NCBI GenBank assembly: GCA_964019335.1
Contig: OZ025651.1
Coordinates: forward strand, 62,001-126,000
DNA from: Diplonema japonicum
Lineage: Eukaryota; Euglenozoa; Diplonemea; Diplonemida; Diplonemidae
Reading direction: 5' to 3'
Length of the DNA stretch: 64,000 nucleotides
Shown here: positions 20,565-30,136 of the stretch, in pieces
How the letters are laid out: every line of letters begins with the position of its first letter
Numbering within the stretch: position 1 is the first letter of the stretch
The notes under the pieces: generated by a model
The model's input: the letters and a program-made list of their open reading frames with translations, nothing else
The model's database searches: none
Told to the model about the DNA's origin: nothing
Program-made: the position numbers and the translations under genes

Positions 20565-22976
20565 CTACTCAAGAAGCTTCGATTCGTCTATACCGCCTTC
20601 AAGCAGTGCCATCTTGCTGTGCTTGTGAAGCACCTTGACCGGCTGGCCTTTGTTAACGCTGTATGCCGCAAGCTCCACGTCGTTGGTGAGGAGCGTTGCC
20701 TGGAAAGCACGGGCTGTCTCGACCACGCGGATTGGTGTGGGCAGCCGTGGGGGGAGGTTGAGGGAGGCCTCATCGCAGAGCATTAAGATTCTGACGTTGT
20801 CAGGGTACTGGGAGGCCTTCTTGCGAAGGGTTTGGAGGGAAGCTTCGAAAAAGGACTGCTCCTGCGGGGTGGCAGCAGGGTTAGTGCAGCCAGCGTCCAA
20901 CTGTGACAGCACCGACTGTGGGATGATGACCTGTGCCCTTCCATCCTCCAGCACTCTTTCGAGGTTCATTGCCACAGTCCCGTCCGCAATGTAGAACTGA
21001 GTCACGTCTGAGTGCCCCTCCATAGCAGGAGGCTCGAAGTCTTCAAACCCAAAGGTCCCCCTCAGCATCACCTCGCTGAACCCCTTCAAACCTACGGACT
21101 CCTCCAGGCCAAGGCAGTCCAACATTGCCGAGCACACACCCCTCGTTGCGACGCTGTTCTTTGCCAGAACAGATGTCCAGAGAAGCTTCAAGAACTTCTT
21201 GTCACAGTCTGGATTGCTTCCTTCGATCAGGGCGATGATGCTGTGTTCAGGAGGGACCTGTTGCTGCGCAGTCATCTCTGACAAGGTGCGCAGCAGTCCA
21301 GGGTCGTTTGTTTTGATCTGATGCTTCATGACCGCTGCGTAGCACGCCCCGTCCAGAGGCATGTCACGTTCGCTCAGCAACCTGACAGAGGATGCCAGAA
21401 GCAGTTCATTTTCACCCGCAGCAGCTTCAAGAAGATGTGAGACGTCGGAAGCAGGGCGGCGGCGCGTGTCGCCAGGTGTCTTGAACATTCTAGTAAGAGC
21501 AAAATGCGACTCGGCCAGCAATGGTGGGTTTGCCTGGGCAAGGCCCTGCGAGCACAGCTTCCAGATGTCGCCGTTTGTTATGTGGATGGCGCCAGACTTG
21601 GACCACTTGCCGCGCGTGGTGCTCCCCAGCATGTCCATTCTGATCTGCATCCCGACGAGCCTCGGTCCGTGCAGGGAACGATTCTTAATCTCTACGAAAA
21701 GCTCTGCCACCTCGTCGGCACAGCCCTGCTGAGTCATTCCCTGCAGCAAGCTTAGGAGAACTTCTTCGCCAAACCCAATATAACTTGGCACAGTGCTGTT
21801 GTACTGCAGAACCTCGCGCCGCCACCATTGGTATCCCTCACGTGCCTTCCCGTTGTTCACGAAGGTCCTGACCACGTACGCCAGGCCTTTCCGCGTCGCC
21901 CTGAAAGGGTGCTTGATCTTCCTCCCTGAAGACGGCCTCGTTATCATGACGTTACGGAGCTTTTCCCATGTGGAGGTGATGCCAAGGAGGTCGTTCTTCT
22001 TGTTGTAGGCCTTCAACAGCAGGGTCCAGACGCGGAGGGATGAGTACCGTGTGTTCCTCTGGTGCTTCATATCTAGCTGCAGGGCGGTGACCTCGTCGGG
22101 CATCCCTCGCTGTGCAAAGGACTGCATCAAGTATGTGTAGTGGTGGTGGTTCTTCTCGGTCACCTTGTCCATGTTCTGGAAGTGCTCCAGTGCCCTGACG
22201 TGGTCATTGTTCTCCAAACTGTGAAACATGACCTTCTCCCAGTATTTCGGAGTGGGCCGAAGGTGGAGGATGTTGATCATTTTACCCTGCCACTGTGTGC
22301 AGAGCTTAGTCTTGCGGTCGTACTCCTCAGGGGTCCGGTGCGAGTGCAGCATGGGTGCGATAGAAAGAGCCTCGTAGAAGTCCCGCTTTGATTTCACATG
22401 CTCTTCAGGGTCTTCTATTAAGTGCCTTAAGCTGACTTCTAATGATTCAAGCTGGTCTAACTTGTTCCCAAGGCCGTACAGGGTGGCGATGGCTGAGCCG
22501 GACTCAAGACCGACAGTGTGCTGCGCTGTTGCGACGGAGAGAAGCTGGATGGCGTTGGCAAGATGGGAACGGGTGTAGCCTGGGTTTCGTAGTTTCAGCG
22601 ATTCTTGCACGTCTTGCACTGCGGTCCAGAGCAAGATGGAGGTGTCGTAGTCGCTAAGGGTGATCCCGTTCTTAGTCAGATCCTGCGCGGTCTGAAGGGA
22701 GCCTGGAGCACCCCTTGCGGTTAACAGCCGTTTGATCTCATACCACGGCTGCCATGAGGAAAGCATTTCAGAATATTTGCCTTTTTTTGCAATTCTGTTG
22801 AAAGGATCCACATCCACGTCTTGGCCTTCTTCGTCTACTACGGGCATCCATTTGTGGGCGTAGCCGTGCTTGGGGATGCTTTTAAAATACTTCGGCATCA
22901 TGAACCACTGCTTCTTCATAGCATTTTGTGCCGGCCGCTTTGCGACAGACGCGAAGAAATCGTAACCCGGTGGCAT
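20565..22976 (-). CDS. PPR protein with C-terminal PIN-like domain
   Basis: An 803-residue protein whose middle (about residues 200-650) is helical and made of degenerate pentatricopeptide repeats; LRVWTLLLKAYNKKNDLLG and HHHYTYLMQSFAQRGMPDE are two units. PPR proteins bind RNA, usually in mitochondria. The last 140 residues look like a PIN nuclease fold: FYIADGTVAMNL, VIIPQSVLSQLD and TLLTNDVELAAY, with acidic residues at the places that hold metal. This recalls protein-only RNase P (PPR plus NYN nuclease), but the signature differs. I infer a mitochondrial RNA-processing role or ribosome-associated factor. A targeting peptide is not obvious. The start is the ATG at 22976, with an excellent acceptor candidate upstream. 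Confidence 0.75.
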   Translation of the reverse strand: MPPGYDFFASVAKRPAQNAMKKQWFMMPKYFKSIPKHGYAHKWMPVVDEEGQDVDVDPFNRIAKKGKYSEMLSSWQPWYEIKRLLTARGAPGSLQTAQDLTKNGITLSDYDTSILLWTAVQDVQESLKLRNPGYTRSHLANAIQLLSVATAQHTVGLESGSAIATLYGLGNKLDQLESLEVSLRHLIEDPEEHVKSKRDFYEALSIAPMLHSHRTPEEYDRKTKLCTQWQGKMINILHLRPTPKYWEKVMFHSLENNDHVRALEHFQNMDKVTEKNHHHYTYLMQSFAQRGMPDEVTALQLDMKHQRNTRYSSLRVWTLLLKAYNKKNDLLGITSTWEKLRNVMITRPSSGRKIKHPFRATRKGLAYVVRTFVNNGKAREGYQWWRREVLQYNSTVPSYIGFGEEVLLSLLQGMTQQGCADEVAELFVEIKNRSLHGPRLVGMQIRMDMLGSTTRGKWSKSGAIHITNGDIWKLCSQGLAQANPPLLAESHFALTRMFKTPGDTRRRPASDVSHLLEAAAGENELLLASSVRLLSERDMPLDGACYAAVMKHQIKTNDPGLLRTLSEMTAQQQVPPEHSIIALIEGSNPDCDKKFLKLLWTSVLAKNSVATRGVCSAMLDCLGLEESVGLKGFSEVMLRGTFGFEDFEPPAMEGHSDVTQFYIADGTVAMNLERVLEDGRAQVIIPQSVLSQLDAGCTNPAATPQEQSFFEASLQTLRKKASQYPDNVRILMLCDEASLNLPPRLPTPIRVVETARAFQATLLTNDVELAAYSVNKGQPVKVLHKHSKMALLEGGIDESKLLE

Positions 22977-23918
22977 CTTTCTTTCTCCCTCCCCGTTTCT
23001 CTCCCCCTCTTTTTTTTATTCTTTTTTTTTTTATGGACAAGGGGTTTATTACTAAGAGTGTAAGAAGAGAAAGGGTAACCTCAGACGCCAAGAAAATCAA
23101 AAGAAAAAAGAGGGAAGAGAGGAAGAACGGAGAAGGAAAAGGGAGAAGAGCACAGTTGTGTTATTCTACAGTGGGGCATTTTTTTTTTTTCTTTCTTTTG
23201 GCCAGGATCTGGTATACCACACTGAATGAAAAAAGCCCTGCTCTTTAGTTGTCGGAACCATTTTTTATAGTTTCTTCTTAGGTTGGTTCTAGCCCCATAG
23301 TCTGGGGGGGGGGGGATCAAAAGAAAAGCTTTAACCTGATGCACACCAAGGCGCAATAAATTGTCGTCTGAAAAATTTCGTGTTTTTTGAATTCTCCTGT
23401 TACCTGTACACATTGTACATACTTGCTATAGTTGCCTATGCTGCCCGTATTTACTCCACCCAGGATTAAGAATTGCAAAATTGTTAGGTTAAAGGGGGAA
23501 AAAAAAAGAAGAAAAAACGTAGTTTAAGACAAGGGAGTGTGGTGCGCTGTATTTCATGCACAAGATGTTAATAAAAGGTTAAAATGATGCATTATGTAAC
23601 ATGTGTCAAAAAAAAAGAGGGGAGGAGATGAAGGAGAACAGGCAAGACCCTCGTAAGAAGGTTTTTAAAAAAAAAGAAAAAAGCAAGGAAGAAAAAAAAC
23701 CCTTTTTTATCAAAAAAGACTTTTTTTTCAAAAAGGGAAAAAAAAGAAGAGAAAAAAGAGAAAAAAAACCAAAAAAGTTTTATTTTATTTTATTTTATTC
23801 TTTTTTTTAAAAAAAAAAATACTTCCCCCCCCCAACAAAAATTTAAATGAGTCATGACATATTTTCCCCACCCTTTCTCATTTCATTTCTTTTTTTTTCT
23901 TCCGTAAATTGAATCAAT
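22977..23918. other. Spacer with no gene
   Basis: The right part is a mix of A and T runs and short CT-rich tracts; the left part holds the leader and putative acceptor of the PPR-PIN gene. I see no coding sequence longer than low-complexity frames. Confidence 0.55.
23052..23082 (-). promoter_or_regulatory. Putative spliced-leader acceptor of PPR-PIN gene
   Basis: On the minus strand a pyrimidine tract (CCCTTTCTCTTCTTACACTC) ends in TTAG at 23052, followed by an A-rich, AG-poor leader of 75 nt before the ATG at 22976. A second tract and AG lie just upstream. This is the expected layout for a euglenozoan trans-splice site; RNA evidence is absent. Confidence 0.4.
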
Positions 23919-24491
23919 CTATGTCGTTTCCCGGGGGGCCTGTGGCGGCCGTCTGTTCACAGGAACGCGTTTCGAGGACTTCTTTAATTGTTGCTGTTGT
24001 GTACTTCTCAAATTGGTTTTGCAGACAGGACAGCAGTGGTGGTAGTCCGTAAGCCATCTTTCTATACATGACGCATGGAAAGTGTGTGAACAAGGCAACC
24101 TGCAGACCGCAGCAGGAGGGGAAAATTCACAGTGGCACACTAAGCAGTCGGGGGAGGGTAAGGGTGTTGATGGGGTTAAAACTTCAGGACGGAGAAGGCT
24201 TCGTACCTCTGTCTTCCCAAGAGACCTGTCAACTGTCTCGTCTAGCTTCAACAGTATTTCATAGTCACGGGGGGTGAAGTTATCCATAAGGGCTAGTTTG
24301 ACCTCCAAAGGCATATTGGGGTCGGTGAAGTCTAAAGCGCCCCCTCTCCCTCGGTGGTTGCGGGTCTTGATATAATCTTCAACAAGTCCCCTCAAGAGCC
24401 TTCTCTCTTTGCACTCCAGTGTGGGCTGCCCTGTTGTCTGGGCATCGGTCCCGTCACTTGGCTTCTTCTTCCTTTTCCTCACCCTGTTCAT
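23919..24491 (-). CDS. RING-H2 finger protein, possible E3 ligase
   Basis: The 190-residue product carries a RING-H2 domain (residues 130-170): CLVCHCEF, then CRLPCSHTFHASCIERWL and CCPVCKTN, giving the C3H2C3 zinc-ligand order. RING-H2 proteins usually recruit E2 enzymes for ubiquitin transfer. The N-terminal part is basic and has no known domain. There is no membrane span, unlike many RING-H2 ligases. The ATG at 24491 is used; a GTG just before it is not needed. The C-terminus is basic (KKSSKRVPVNRR). Confidence 0.88.
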   Translation of the reverse strand: MNRVRKRKKKPSDGTDAQTTGQPTLECKERRLLRGLVEDYIKTRNHRGRGGALDFTDPNMPLEVKLALMDNFTPRDYEILLKLDETVDRSLGKTEVRSLLRPEVLTPSTPLPSPDCLVCHCEFSPPAAVCRLPCSHTFHASCIERWLTDYHHCCPVCKTNLRSTQQQQLKKSSKRVPVNRRPPQAPRETT

Positions 24492-24494
24492 CAC

Positions 24495-24653
24495 CCAAGA
24501 ACCAGTTTGTTTTAACTTTAAAATTTTTAAGAGTTTTTCTATCTTTTTTTTTTTGTTTAAAGGGGGGATAACAGGTAAAAAAAAAAGAAAACCGCGGGGG
24601 GGAGGGGGAGGGGGAGGGGGGGGCGCAAAGCCACCCTGTGTTTTGTGTGTTGT

Positions 24654-24692
<39 letters not shown>

Positions 24693-26126
24693 ACCGAAAA
24701 TTTATGTCAAAGAATAATAATAATAACTAAAAGGAAGAAAGAAAAAAGAAGAAGAAGAAGGGGGGGAAAAAAAAAGGGCATGTAACGCCATAGGAAATAC
24801 AAAAAAAAAAAGAAAAAGAAAAAAAGAAAAAAATCAGATCGTTTACGGGTTTGGTACTACAGCAATTTAGAAAAAAATAAAAATAAAAATAAAAACAAAG
24901 AAAAAACCAGCAGAACGTCTATCGCGTCGCTTGTTGAAATACGGAAAAAGGAAAAAAAAAAAGAAAAAAAAAGAAAGAAGAAAAAGAGAGGTGTAAAAAA
25001 AAAAAATGAATAGATGAGGTAACCTTCACTCTTAATTATTTTCTTTTTTTTTTTCTCTTTTCTTTTTATATCTTTTCAATTTTCTCTTCTTTTTTCTTGT
25101 TCTTTTTCTCGATTTTAGATCGACAACTAGCTGACATTAGGCTTTCTTTTTTCTTCGAATTTTTCGTTCTTCTTTTTTTATTTTCTTTTTCCTTCCTACG
25201 TGACCACAAAGGGGATTCGAGAGGCTTCAAAGTGCCAACCCAATGTGTTCTGTCAAACTAATCTCCTGCAAAGATAAAAAAAAAAATGACTTCGCCCTTT
25301 TTGTTATTATGCAGGGACCGCTAAAGTCTCCATTAATATTCTTTTTTCCCTCTTCTCTATGTTCATAAAAGAACAAGAATAGGCCCGTAGCCAAAAAGAG
25401 AAACTGTTTAAGCCAAGTCAAAAGGCTCGTCCTACTCGTAAAAACACGCTTTCAGACAGGGTTCGACAGAAAAGGGGAAAAAAAACTGAAGAAAAATACT
25501 CGACAAAAACATCGCAACTTGGTCTTTTTAACGTCACCTGGTGACACAACTCAAACAGCGCTCGTCACGACCACCACAGCCGGCTCCAAGAGTGCACCAG
25601 AAAGTACATGGGGTGGAACCTCTCACCTGTTTTTCGTTTCCTCGCTGCGAAGCTTAATGCGATCACCTGAAATGACTCGCTTTAAGGGGAGGTGTCGTTA
25701 CGCACCTAGGACCCGGCCAACGGTCTTGCTGCCCCTGGTATTCCAAAAAGAAAAAAAAAAAGAAAAAAAAAGAGAGACCGCGTGACGTCGTGGAAACGTG
25801 AGAATTCGAGGCATTTCAACAGAACACAGCGACCCCCATAATAATAAAAAAAAAAAAAAAAAGCAAGGTCACATAGAACCCAAAGAAAGTACTGGGATTT
25901 CACTTAATACCCAAAAAATGTGAGAAGAATGTCGTTGGTTGCTTCTCAAGTCTCCCTTGTTTTCTATGTTGCTTCCTTTCTGTGCTGAGGAATTCCATGG
26001 CTATTTTTCAGTGATCCTTTGGCGGATTGGCTTTTCAAAAAAAAAAAAAAAACTCGGTTTTTGCGCATTAAGTGACTTTCCTTGAAACCTTCCATTTGGG
26101 TACTAAATGAATTTTGGCATCTTGGC

Positions 26127-26167
<41 letters not shown>

Positions 26168-26291
26168 ATCAAACAAAAACAAAAAAACTCTGTGACTGTT
26201 AGTCAGTTAGTGGATTACGAAAGATAGAAAGAAAAATCCTTTTTTTTTTAATTCTTCTTTTGCCTTCTTCTCCCCCCCCCCCCCCCCCCCT
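24495..26291. other. Gene-free spacer of 1.8 kb
   Basis: I see no gene I can support. The left half is A- and T-homopolymers with a GGGGGA repeat near 24600. A moderately GC-balanced patch at about 25505-25740 has a plus-strand open frame (25519-25785) rich in Thr and Ser that resembles nothing. A runs of about 37 nt occur at 26128-26164 and a C run just before the carrier gene. Confidence 0.55.
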
Positions 26292-27224
26292 CTATAGTTC
26301 CCGCAGCCAATTCGCGCTCAACTGGTAAGTGGTGAACAGCGATGCGTTAGCCGGAAGGGACCTTGCGATACACGGCACGTACCCCTTGTAAAACCTACTA
26401 ATGCCGCCCTCTGCATAGAGTTTGCTGACACAGTCGAACCAAGAGGAGTACCTCCTTTGCGATGGGTTTGTGTGGTCGGACTGCATAGACGACTTCACCG
26501 AGTCCAAAGGGAAGGTAAGGGACCAGTACCCAAGACCCCCAATGCTCCCTGCAATGAGCTGTTTCGCAGTAGACATTTTAGAAACGTCCTCCCCGTCAGC
26601 AAGGTACCGCCGTGCGCTCTCATAGGACCCGAAGTACATCCCAGCAGAGCAGCTGTTCCTCATCAGTGTGGCGGAGAGGCCTTGGCCCCACCCACGGAGG
26701 CCTCTGTCGATCGAGATTCGGTAACAACAGTGAAAAACGTTTTTATAAGGGTTCTTGTACCCGGGTATCGTAGTTTCCTTTACTTTCTGAACCTGCATTT
26801 GTGACTTGAACAGGTCCATCGAACATTCAACGGGGGCGATTGCCACACCCGTCGCTGTCCCGCATGCGAAGAACAACTTCTTGTCTATCTTGTTGATATC
26901 CTCTGTGCCTGCTATCAACCGTTTAGCGTACCCATAAGACATGAACTGCCACGCTCTTAATATCAGTTGTCCCACTAAAGGGCTTCCAATGCCTTTGTAG
27001 AAGCCGCCCATTCCTTCCTGTCCCCATGTCTTCTTCAAGCAGTCCAACACACCGTTGTACATAGGCCTCTCAGTGGGCTGTGTTTGCAGCCTTACCTTCA
27101 CTGTGTCGAAAGGGTGCCCCACAACTGCGCAGGCCAAGCCCGAGGCCGTCCCAGCTGCCCAGTTCACCACTCCAGGTGACAAGTTGTATTTCTCATGCGT
27201 GGTGTGCGTTTCTTGTTGAAGCAT
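26292..27224 (-). CDS. Mitochondrial carrier family (SLC25) protein
   Basis: A 310-residue inner-membrane carrier with the three-fold repeat of about 100 residues. The signature Px[DE]xx[KR] is seen as HPFDTVKVRLQ in repeat 1 and FPLDSVKSSMQ in repeat 3. Repeat 2 has APVECSMDLFKSQMQ, where the basic residue of the signature is replaced by Met. The GLACAVVGHPFDTVKVRLQT start resembles the acylcarnitine and basic amino-acid carrier branch (SLC25A20/A29, yeast Crc1/Ymc1/Ort1), but the substrate cannot be set from sequence alone. The gene is intronless; the start is the ATG at 27224. Confidence 0.92.
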   Translation of the reverse strand: MLQQETHTTHEKYNLSPGVVNWAAGTASGLACAVVGHPFDTVKVRLQTQPTERPMYNGVLDCLKKTWGQEGMGGFYKGIGSPLVGQLILRAWQFMSYGYAKRLIAGTEDINKIDKKLFFACGTATGVAIAPVECSMDLFKSQMQVQKVKETTIPGYKNPYKNVFHCCYRISIDRGLRGWGQGLSATLMRNSCSAGMYFGSYESARRYLADGEDVSKMSTAKQLIAGSIGGLGYWSLTFPLDSVKSSMQSDHTNPSQRRYSSWFDCVSKLYAEGGISRFYKGYVPCIARSLPANASLFTTYQLSANWLREL

Positions 27225-27563
27225 TATTATCTTTTTATCTTCTTTTTTTTTCTACTACACACCGGCCTCCCTTTCCTTTTGGTTTTTTTTCTTCTTCTTC
27301 TTTCTTTTCTCTTCTTTTTTTTTTTTTAAAAATCTGTCAGGCCCTGCTGAGATAGTGTGTTTTTAGCTAGTGTTGCCTGGGAAATATCTGTTTTTCTTTT
27401 TCTTTTTCTTTTTCTTTTTTAATACTAAAGGGGGGGCCCGAATAATTCCCTCCCAAATAATGTGTTTTTCCCCAAATAATTCTTTTTTTTTCGGGGATTT
27501 TTCCGCTCCAAATTTCCCAAATAATTCCCGACCCCCTTTCTTTTTTTTTGGGGGGACCGGGGT

Positions 27564-27790
27564 GGGGGGGGTCACATGGTAGTCGTGCAACGGGCTTTTC
27601 TCAGTTACGCCTGTGCAGGGTACTAGCCGACCTAACCCATGTATACACCCCTTTTTTGACCAAAAAGTCGATTTCCGCCTGGTTTTGGGCACTTTTTGGG
27701 CACTTACAAGCAATTGAACCAGGCGGTTTGTCTGCAACGTTTGTGGGTTCTCCACAGCCTGGGAGAAAAACTGTTAAAATTTCCCTTGAA
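27564..27790 (+). mobile_element. Possible relic of TA-flanked G7-TCACATGG element
   Basis: The plus strand starts with a G run and TCACATGG, exactly as the TIR element at 40801. About 100 bp on, both copies share a degenerate segment (CCAAAAA..TC..TTCCGCC..GGGCACTT). A separate inverted pair CCGCCTGGTT/AACCAGGCGG lies at about 27677-27726. No matching right end was found, so the copy is truncated or diverged. Confidence 0.3.
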
Positions 27791-27848
27791 AAAAAAAGGG
27801 CATGAAAAAAGTCTTGGCACAATTTATATAAAAAGCGAAGTACACAAG

Positions 27849-28148
27849 ATGATTATGTTTGTGATAATTTGCATCTTGATTTCGACTGCCTTTGCTGCGC
27901 CAGATGGAGACAAGGGTAGAAGTAGAGATGACACATCGCATGCAGAGCACTACGTCAATGGAGTGTTGCGCCTTGGAAGCAGCGAGCTGCAAAGTACCGC
28001 AAAGGCTCACAAAACTAGAATGGAACAAGCAGGGCCAGTGACTTGTGGTAGACTTCAAGCTGACAAGTGGGATAGGGTCAAGCGACTGGGACGAATAATA
28101 GAAAAGCTATGGCCGATCTTATCCCAACGAATAAGAAACAACAATTGA
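27849..28148 (+). CDS. Small predicted secreted protein, antisense to the array
   Basis: A 99-residue plus-strand frame starts MIMFVIICILISTAFA, a textbook signal peptide with likely cleavage after AFA at residue 16. The mature part is hydrophilic and basic (for example KWDRVKRLGRIIEKLWPIL) with one cysteine. I do not recognise it. It is the only frame on the plus strand that looks like a protein in composition, and it runs against all other genes. A polycistronic transcript from the minus strand would be antisense to it. It could be a cargo gene beside the repeat relic, a transferred piece, or chance. Confidence 0.35.
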   Translation: MIMFVIICILISTAFAAPDGDKGRSRDDTSHAEHYVNGVLRLGSSELQSTAKAHKTRMEQAGPVTCGRLQADKWDRVKRLGRIIEKLWPILSQRIRNNN

Positions 28149-28270
28149 AGAAAGAAAGAACAGGGGGGGAAAACAAAAACAAAAAAAGACATGAAAACCA
28201 CACAAAAAAAAATACTTAAATAGACTATTGCCTCTCACCACGATTGAGACGGGTAAATGTGTAAATACTC

Positions 28271-28621
28271 CTATTTTCTTTTCTTTTTTTTTTTAAGATT
28301 CTCTTCAGCTCTCTGGCGATGACCGGAAGAAGAAAGAAAACCAAATGTGTAGAGAAGGGCAGGGAACTCGTTTAGCCGTTTTTCATTACGCCCACCAGAA
28401 GCATCGCGTCCTTGTGTGGAGTGTGGTTTTTTAACACCCTTGCATACATTGTTGTCGTGGTACTGGTAATTCATCCCATTGTGCTTCTTCCTGTGTATCG
28501 AGACTGAGGCTGCAGACTTGTTCCCGTCGATCCCGTCCACCTGCCCTCGAGGCACAGGGGGCGGTGGTGTGTCCTGTTGTAGCATGCCCATGGCCTGTCC
28601 TACTGCAGCGAAAAAATTCAT
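28271..28621 (-). CDS. Small hypothetical protein
   Basis: A 116-residue frame begins MNFFAAVGQAMGMLQQ, has a PPPPVPRGQ segment and a basic middle (HRKKHNG, KGVKKPHS), and ends in a lysine run coded by a homopolymer. A pyrimidine- and T-rich tract lies upstream of the ATG on the minus strand. I recognise no family. It sits between the carrier and the LRAT-like gene on the same strand as the array. The lysine tail and short length keep confidence low. Confidence 0.4.
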   Translation of the reverse strand: MNFFAAVGQAMGMLQQDTPPPPVPRGQVDGIDGNKSAASVSIHRKKHNGMNYQYHDNNVCKGVKKPHSTQGRDASGGRNEKRLNEFPALLYTFGFLSSSGHRQRAEENLKKKKKRK

Positions 28622-28745
28622 CTTTTCCTCCTTCTCTACGTGTAAATACTCCTGTTTCTTTTTCTTCTTTTCTTTTGGCTCGATACAGAAGGAAAAAAGG
28701 AAATAAAAAGCAACGAGGGGAAAACAGAGTAGGAACTCTGCTTGT

Positions 28746-29843
28746 TCAGCTTTCTTGCTGCACGGCAACCACAGAAAATACGGTCGCCCCTTTACAGACT
28801 TTGCCAAGGGAGTCAGCCCCCTCCACCCTGACGTGCCGTGTCTCAGCACCGGACCTCGGCAGCAGGATGTACAGGTGCTGCACATCGCGGACCACCTTCA
28901 AGTGAGACTCCAGGAAGCTCCACACAACAGTATCTGGAGGAGGCAAAGTAACGCAGAACGGGCCGTAGACAACAGCACCGTGCTTATGCGGTGTGAAGGA
29001 GGTGGAGATAGTGAAGAGGATGGAGGGGGAGGGAGTGGGGGCGAAGAGCCTAGCGACGGCGAAGGCGGTACCTCCTATAGCAGCTCCCAGAAGGAGCCCC
29101 GATGTGACAAGGAGAGGGGAGGCAGGAATGAGAACAGTGGCAGGACCGGAAACGCCCGACCCAGTCAGAATGCCTCCCAGCGTGGTATGCGACATGATGC
29201 CTTGAGCAACACCCCCCAAGTAGGTAGAGCCCGCGACAGAGGGGGCTGAGTAGGCACCTATGGCGGCTGCAGTGTAGCCACCTCCTGCAGCGCCGGCAGA
29301 GACAGCCAAAGTGTTCTTCCCAGCAGACTCCAAGGCTTGTACCTGCTTTGAGACCCCCGACCCGTTTTTGCACATGGTCGCGAAGTGCTCGCAATTGTTC
29401 CCCAGCAACGAGAACTGCTTCAGCCCCACCCCTTGCCGTGCCACCCTTGCGCTATGCTCGCCTTCGAACAATTTACCCTCTTCGTACGCCACCACTTGTA
29501 TCCCCACTTGCTCGCCCCCAACGAACCCGTGGATACAAGTCTCCCTCACCATCATGTTCCCTTCCTTCTTCCCGCCCTCTGAGCAGAAGTGCACCACCTT
29601 CCCGTTCCCCACGTACACCCCGTGGTGGCAATAGCCTATCGTGGGCGTCGTTCGCAGGTGGTCACCCACCTTCAAGACCTCCACGTGCTTCTTAAGAAAC
29701 TGCACCACCTCCGGGTCGCATACTGCCCTGCACAGCTTGGGTAACTTCAGTTCTTCTGCTGTCAACGGATTAACACAAGGTGTCCGCACCTCCTCGGCGT
29801 CTGAAAAGTCACTCCCAGTCATGCTTAAAATATCAGGTTCCAT
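28746..29843 (-). CDS. LRAT-domain (NlpC/P60-like) protein
   Basis: The 365-residue protein has an LRAT-type circularly permuted NlpC/P60 fold at about residues 55-165. VGDHLRTTPTIGYCHHGVYV gives the catalytic His pair, and LLGNNCEHFA carries the nucleophilic Cys in the family's NCEHF box. LRAT-domain enzymes are acyltransferases or phospholipases acting on membrane lipids (lecithin-retinol acyltransferase, PLAAT proteins). A long Gly/Ala/Ser-rich hydrophobic stretch follows (about 185-270) and could bind membrane. The C-terminal 90 residues are unassigned. The N-terminus before the domain is acidic. It is intronless, with the start at the ATG at 29843. Confidence 0.85.
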   Translation of the reverse strand: MEPDILSMTGSDFSDAEEVRTPCVNPLTAEELKLPKLCRAVCDPEVVQFLKKHVEVLKVGDHLRTTPTIGYCHHGVYVGNGKVVHFCSEGGKKEGNMMVRETCIHGFVGGEQVGIQVVAYEEGKLFEGEHSARVARQGVGLKQFSLLGNNCEHFATMCKNGSGVSKQVQALESAGKNTLAVSAGAAGGGYTAAAIGAYSAPSVAGSTYLGGVAQGIMSHTTLGGILTGSGVSGPATVLIPASPLLVTSGLLLGAAIGGTAFAVARLFAPTPSPSILFTISTSFTPHKHGAVVYGPFCVTLPPPDTVVWSFLESHLKVVRDVQHLYILLPRSGAETRHVRVEGADSLGKVCKGATVFSVVAVQQES

Positions 29844-30136
29844 GTGTAAGTGTATGTGTAAGTCACCCCTGCCTTGCCTGCCTGCGATATTTGAAGAGGT
29901 ATCCTCCGGTTTTGGTCACCTCAACATTTGGGGAACACATCCACTCAAAGGATGATCCGAAACTCCAGAATAGAGGAGCGAACAGCGACTAGCAGGACAG
30001 ATTGCAATAAAAGAAATAGGGTTTAAAAAAAAAAAGAAAAATCATGTTAGGGTAGGTTATCCGGCTTCGAACTAAAACAAAAATAAAAATGTTTATATGT
30101 CACCGCGCGTGTTAAGAATGAAAAATACAGTGTTCC

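Noticed and set aside
25519-25785. Plus-strand frame of 88 codons in a spacer
   Set aside because: Thr/Ser-rich and ends in a homopolymer lysine run; no signal, domain or acceptor context.
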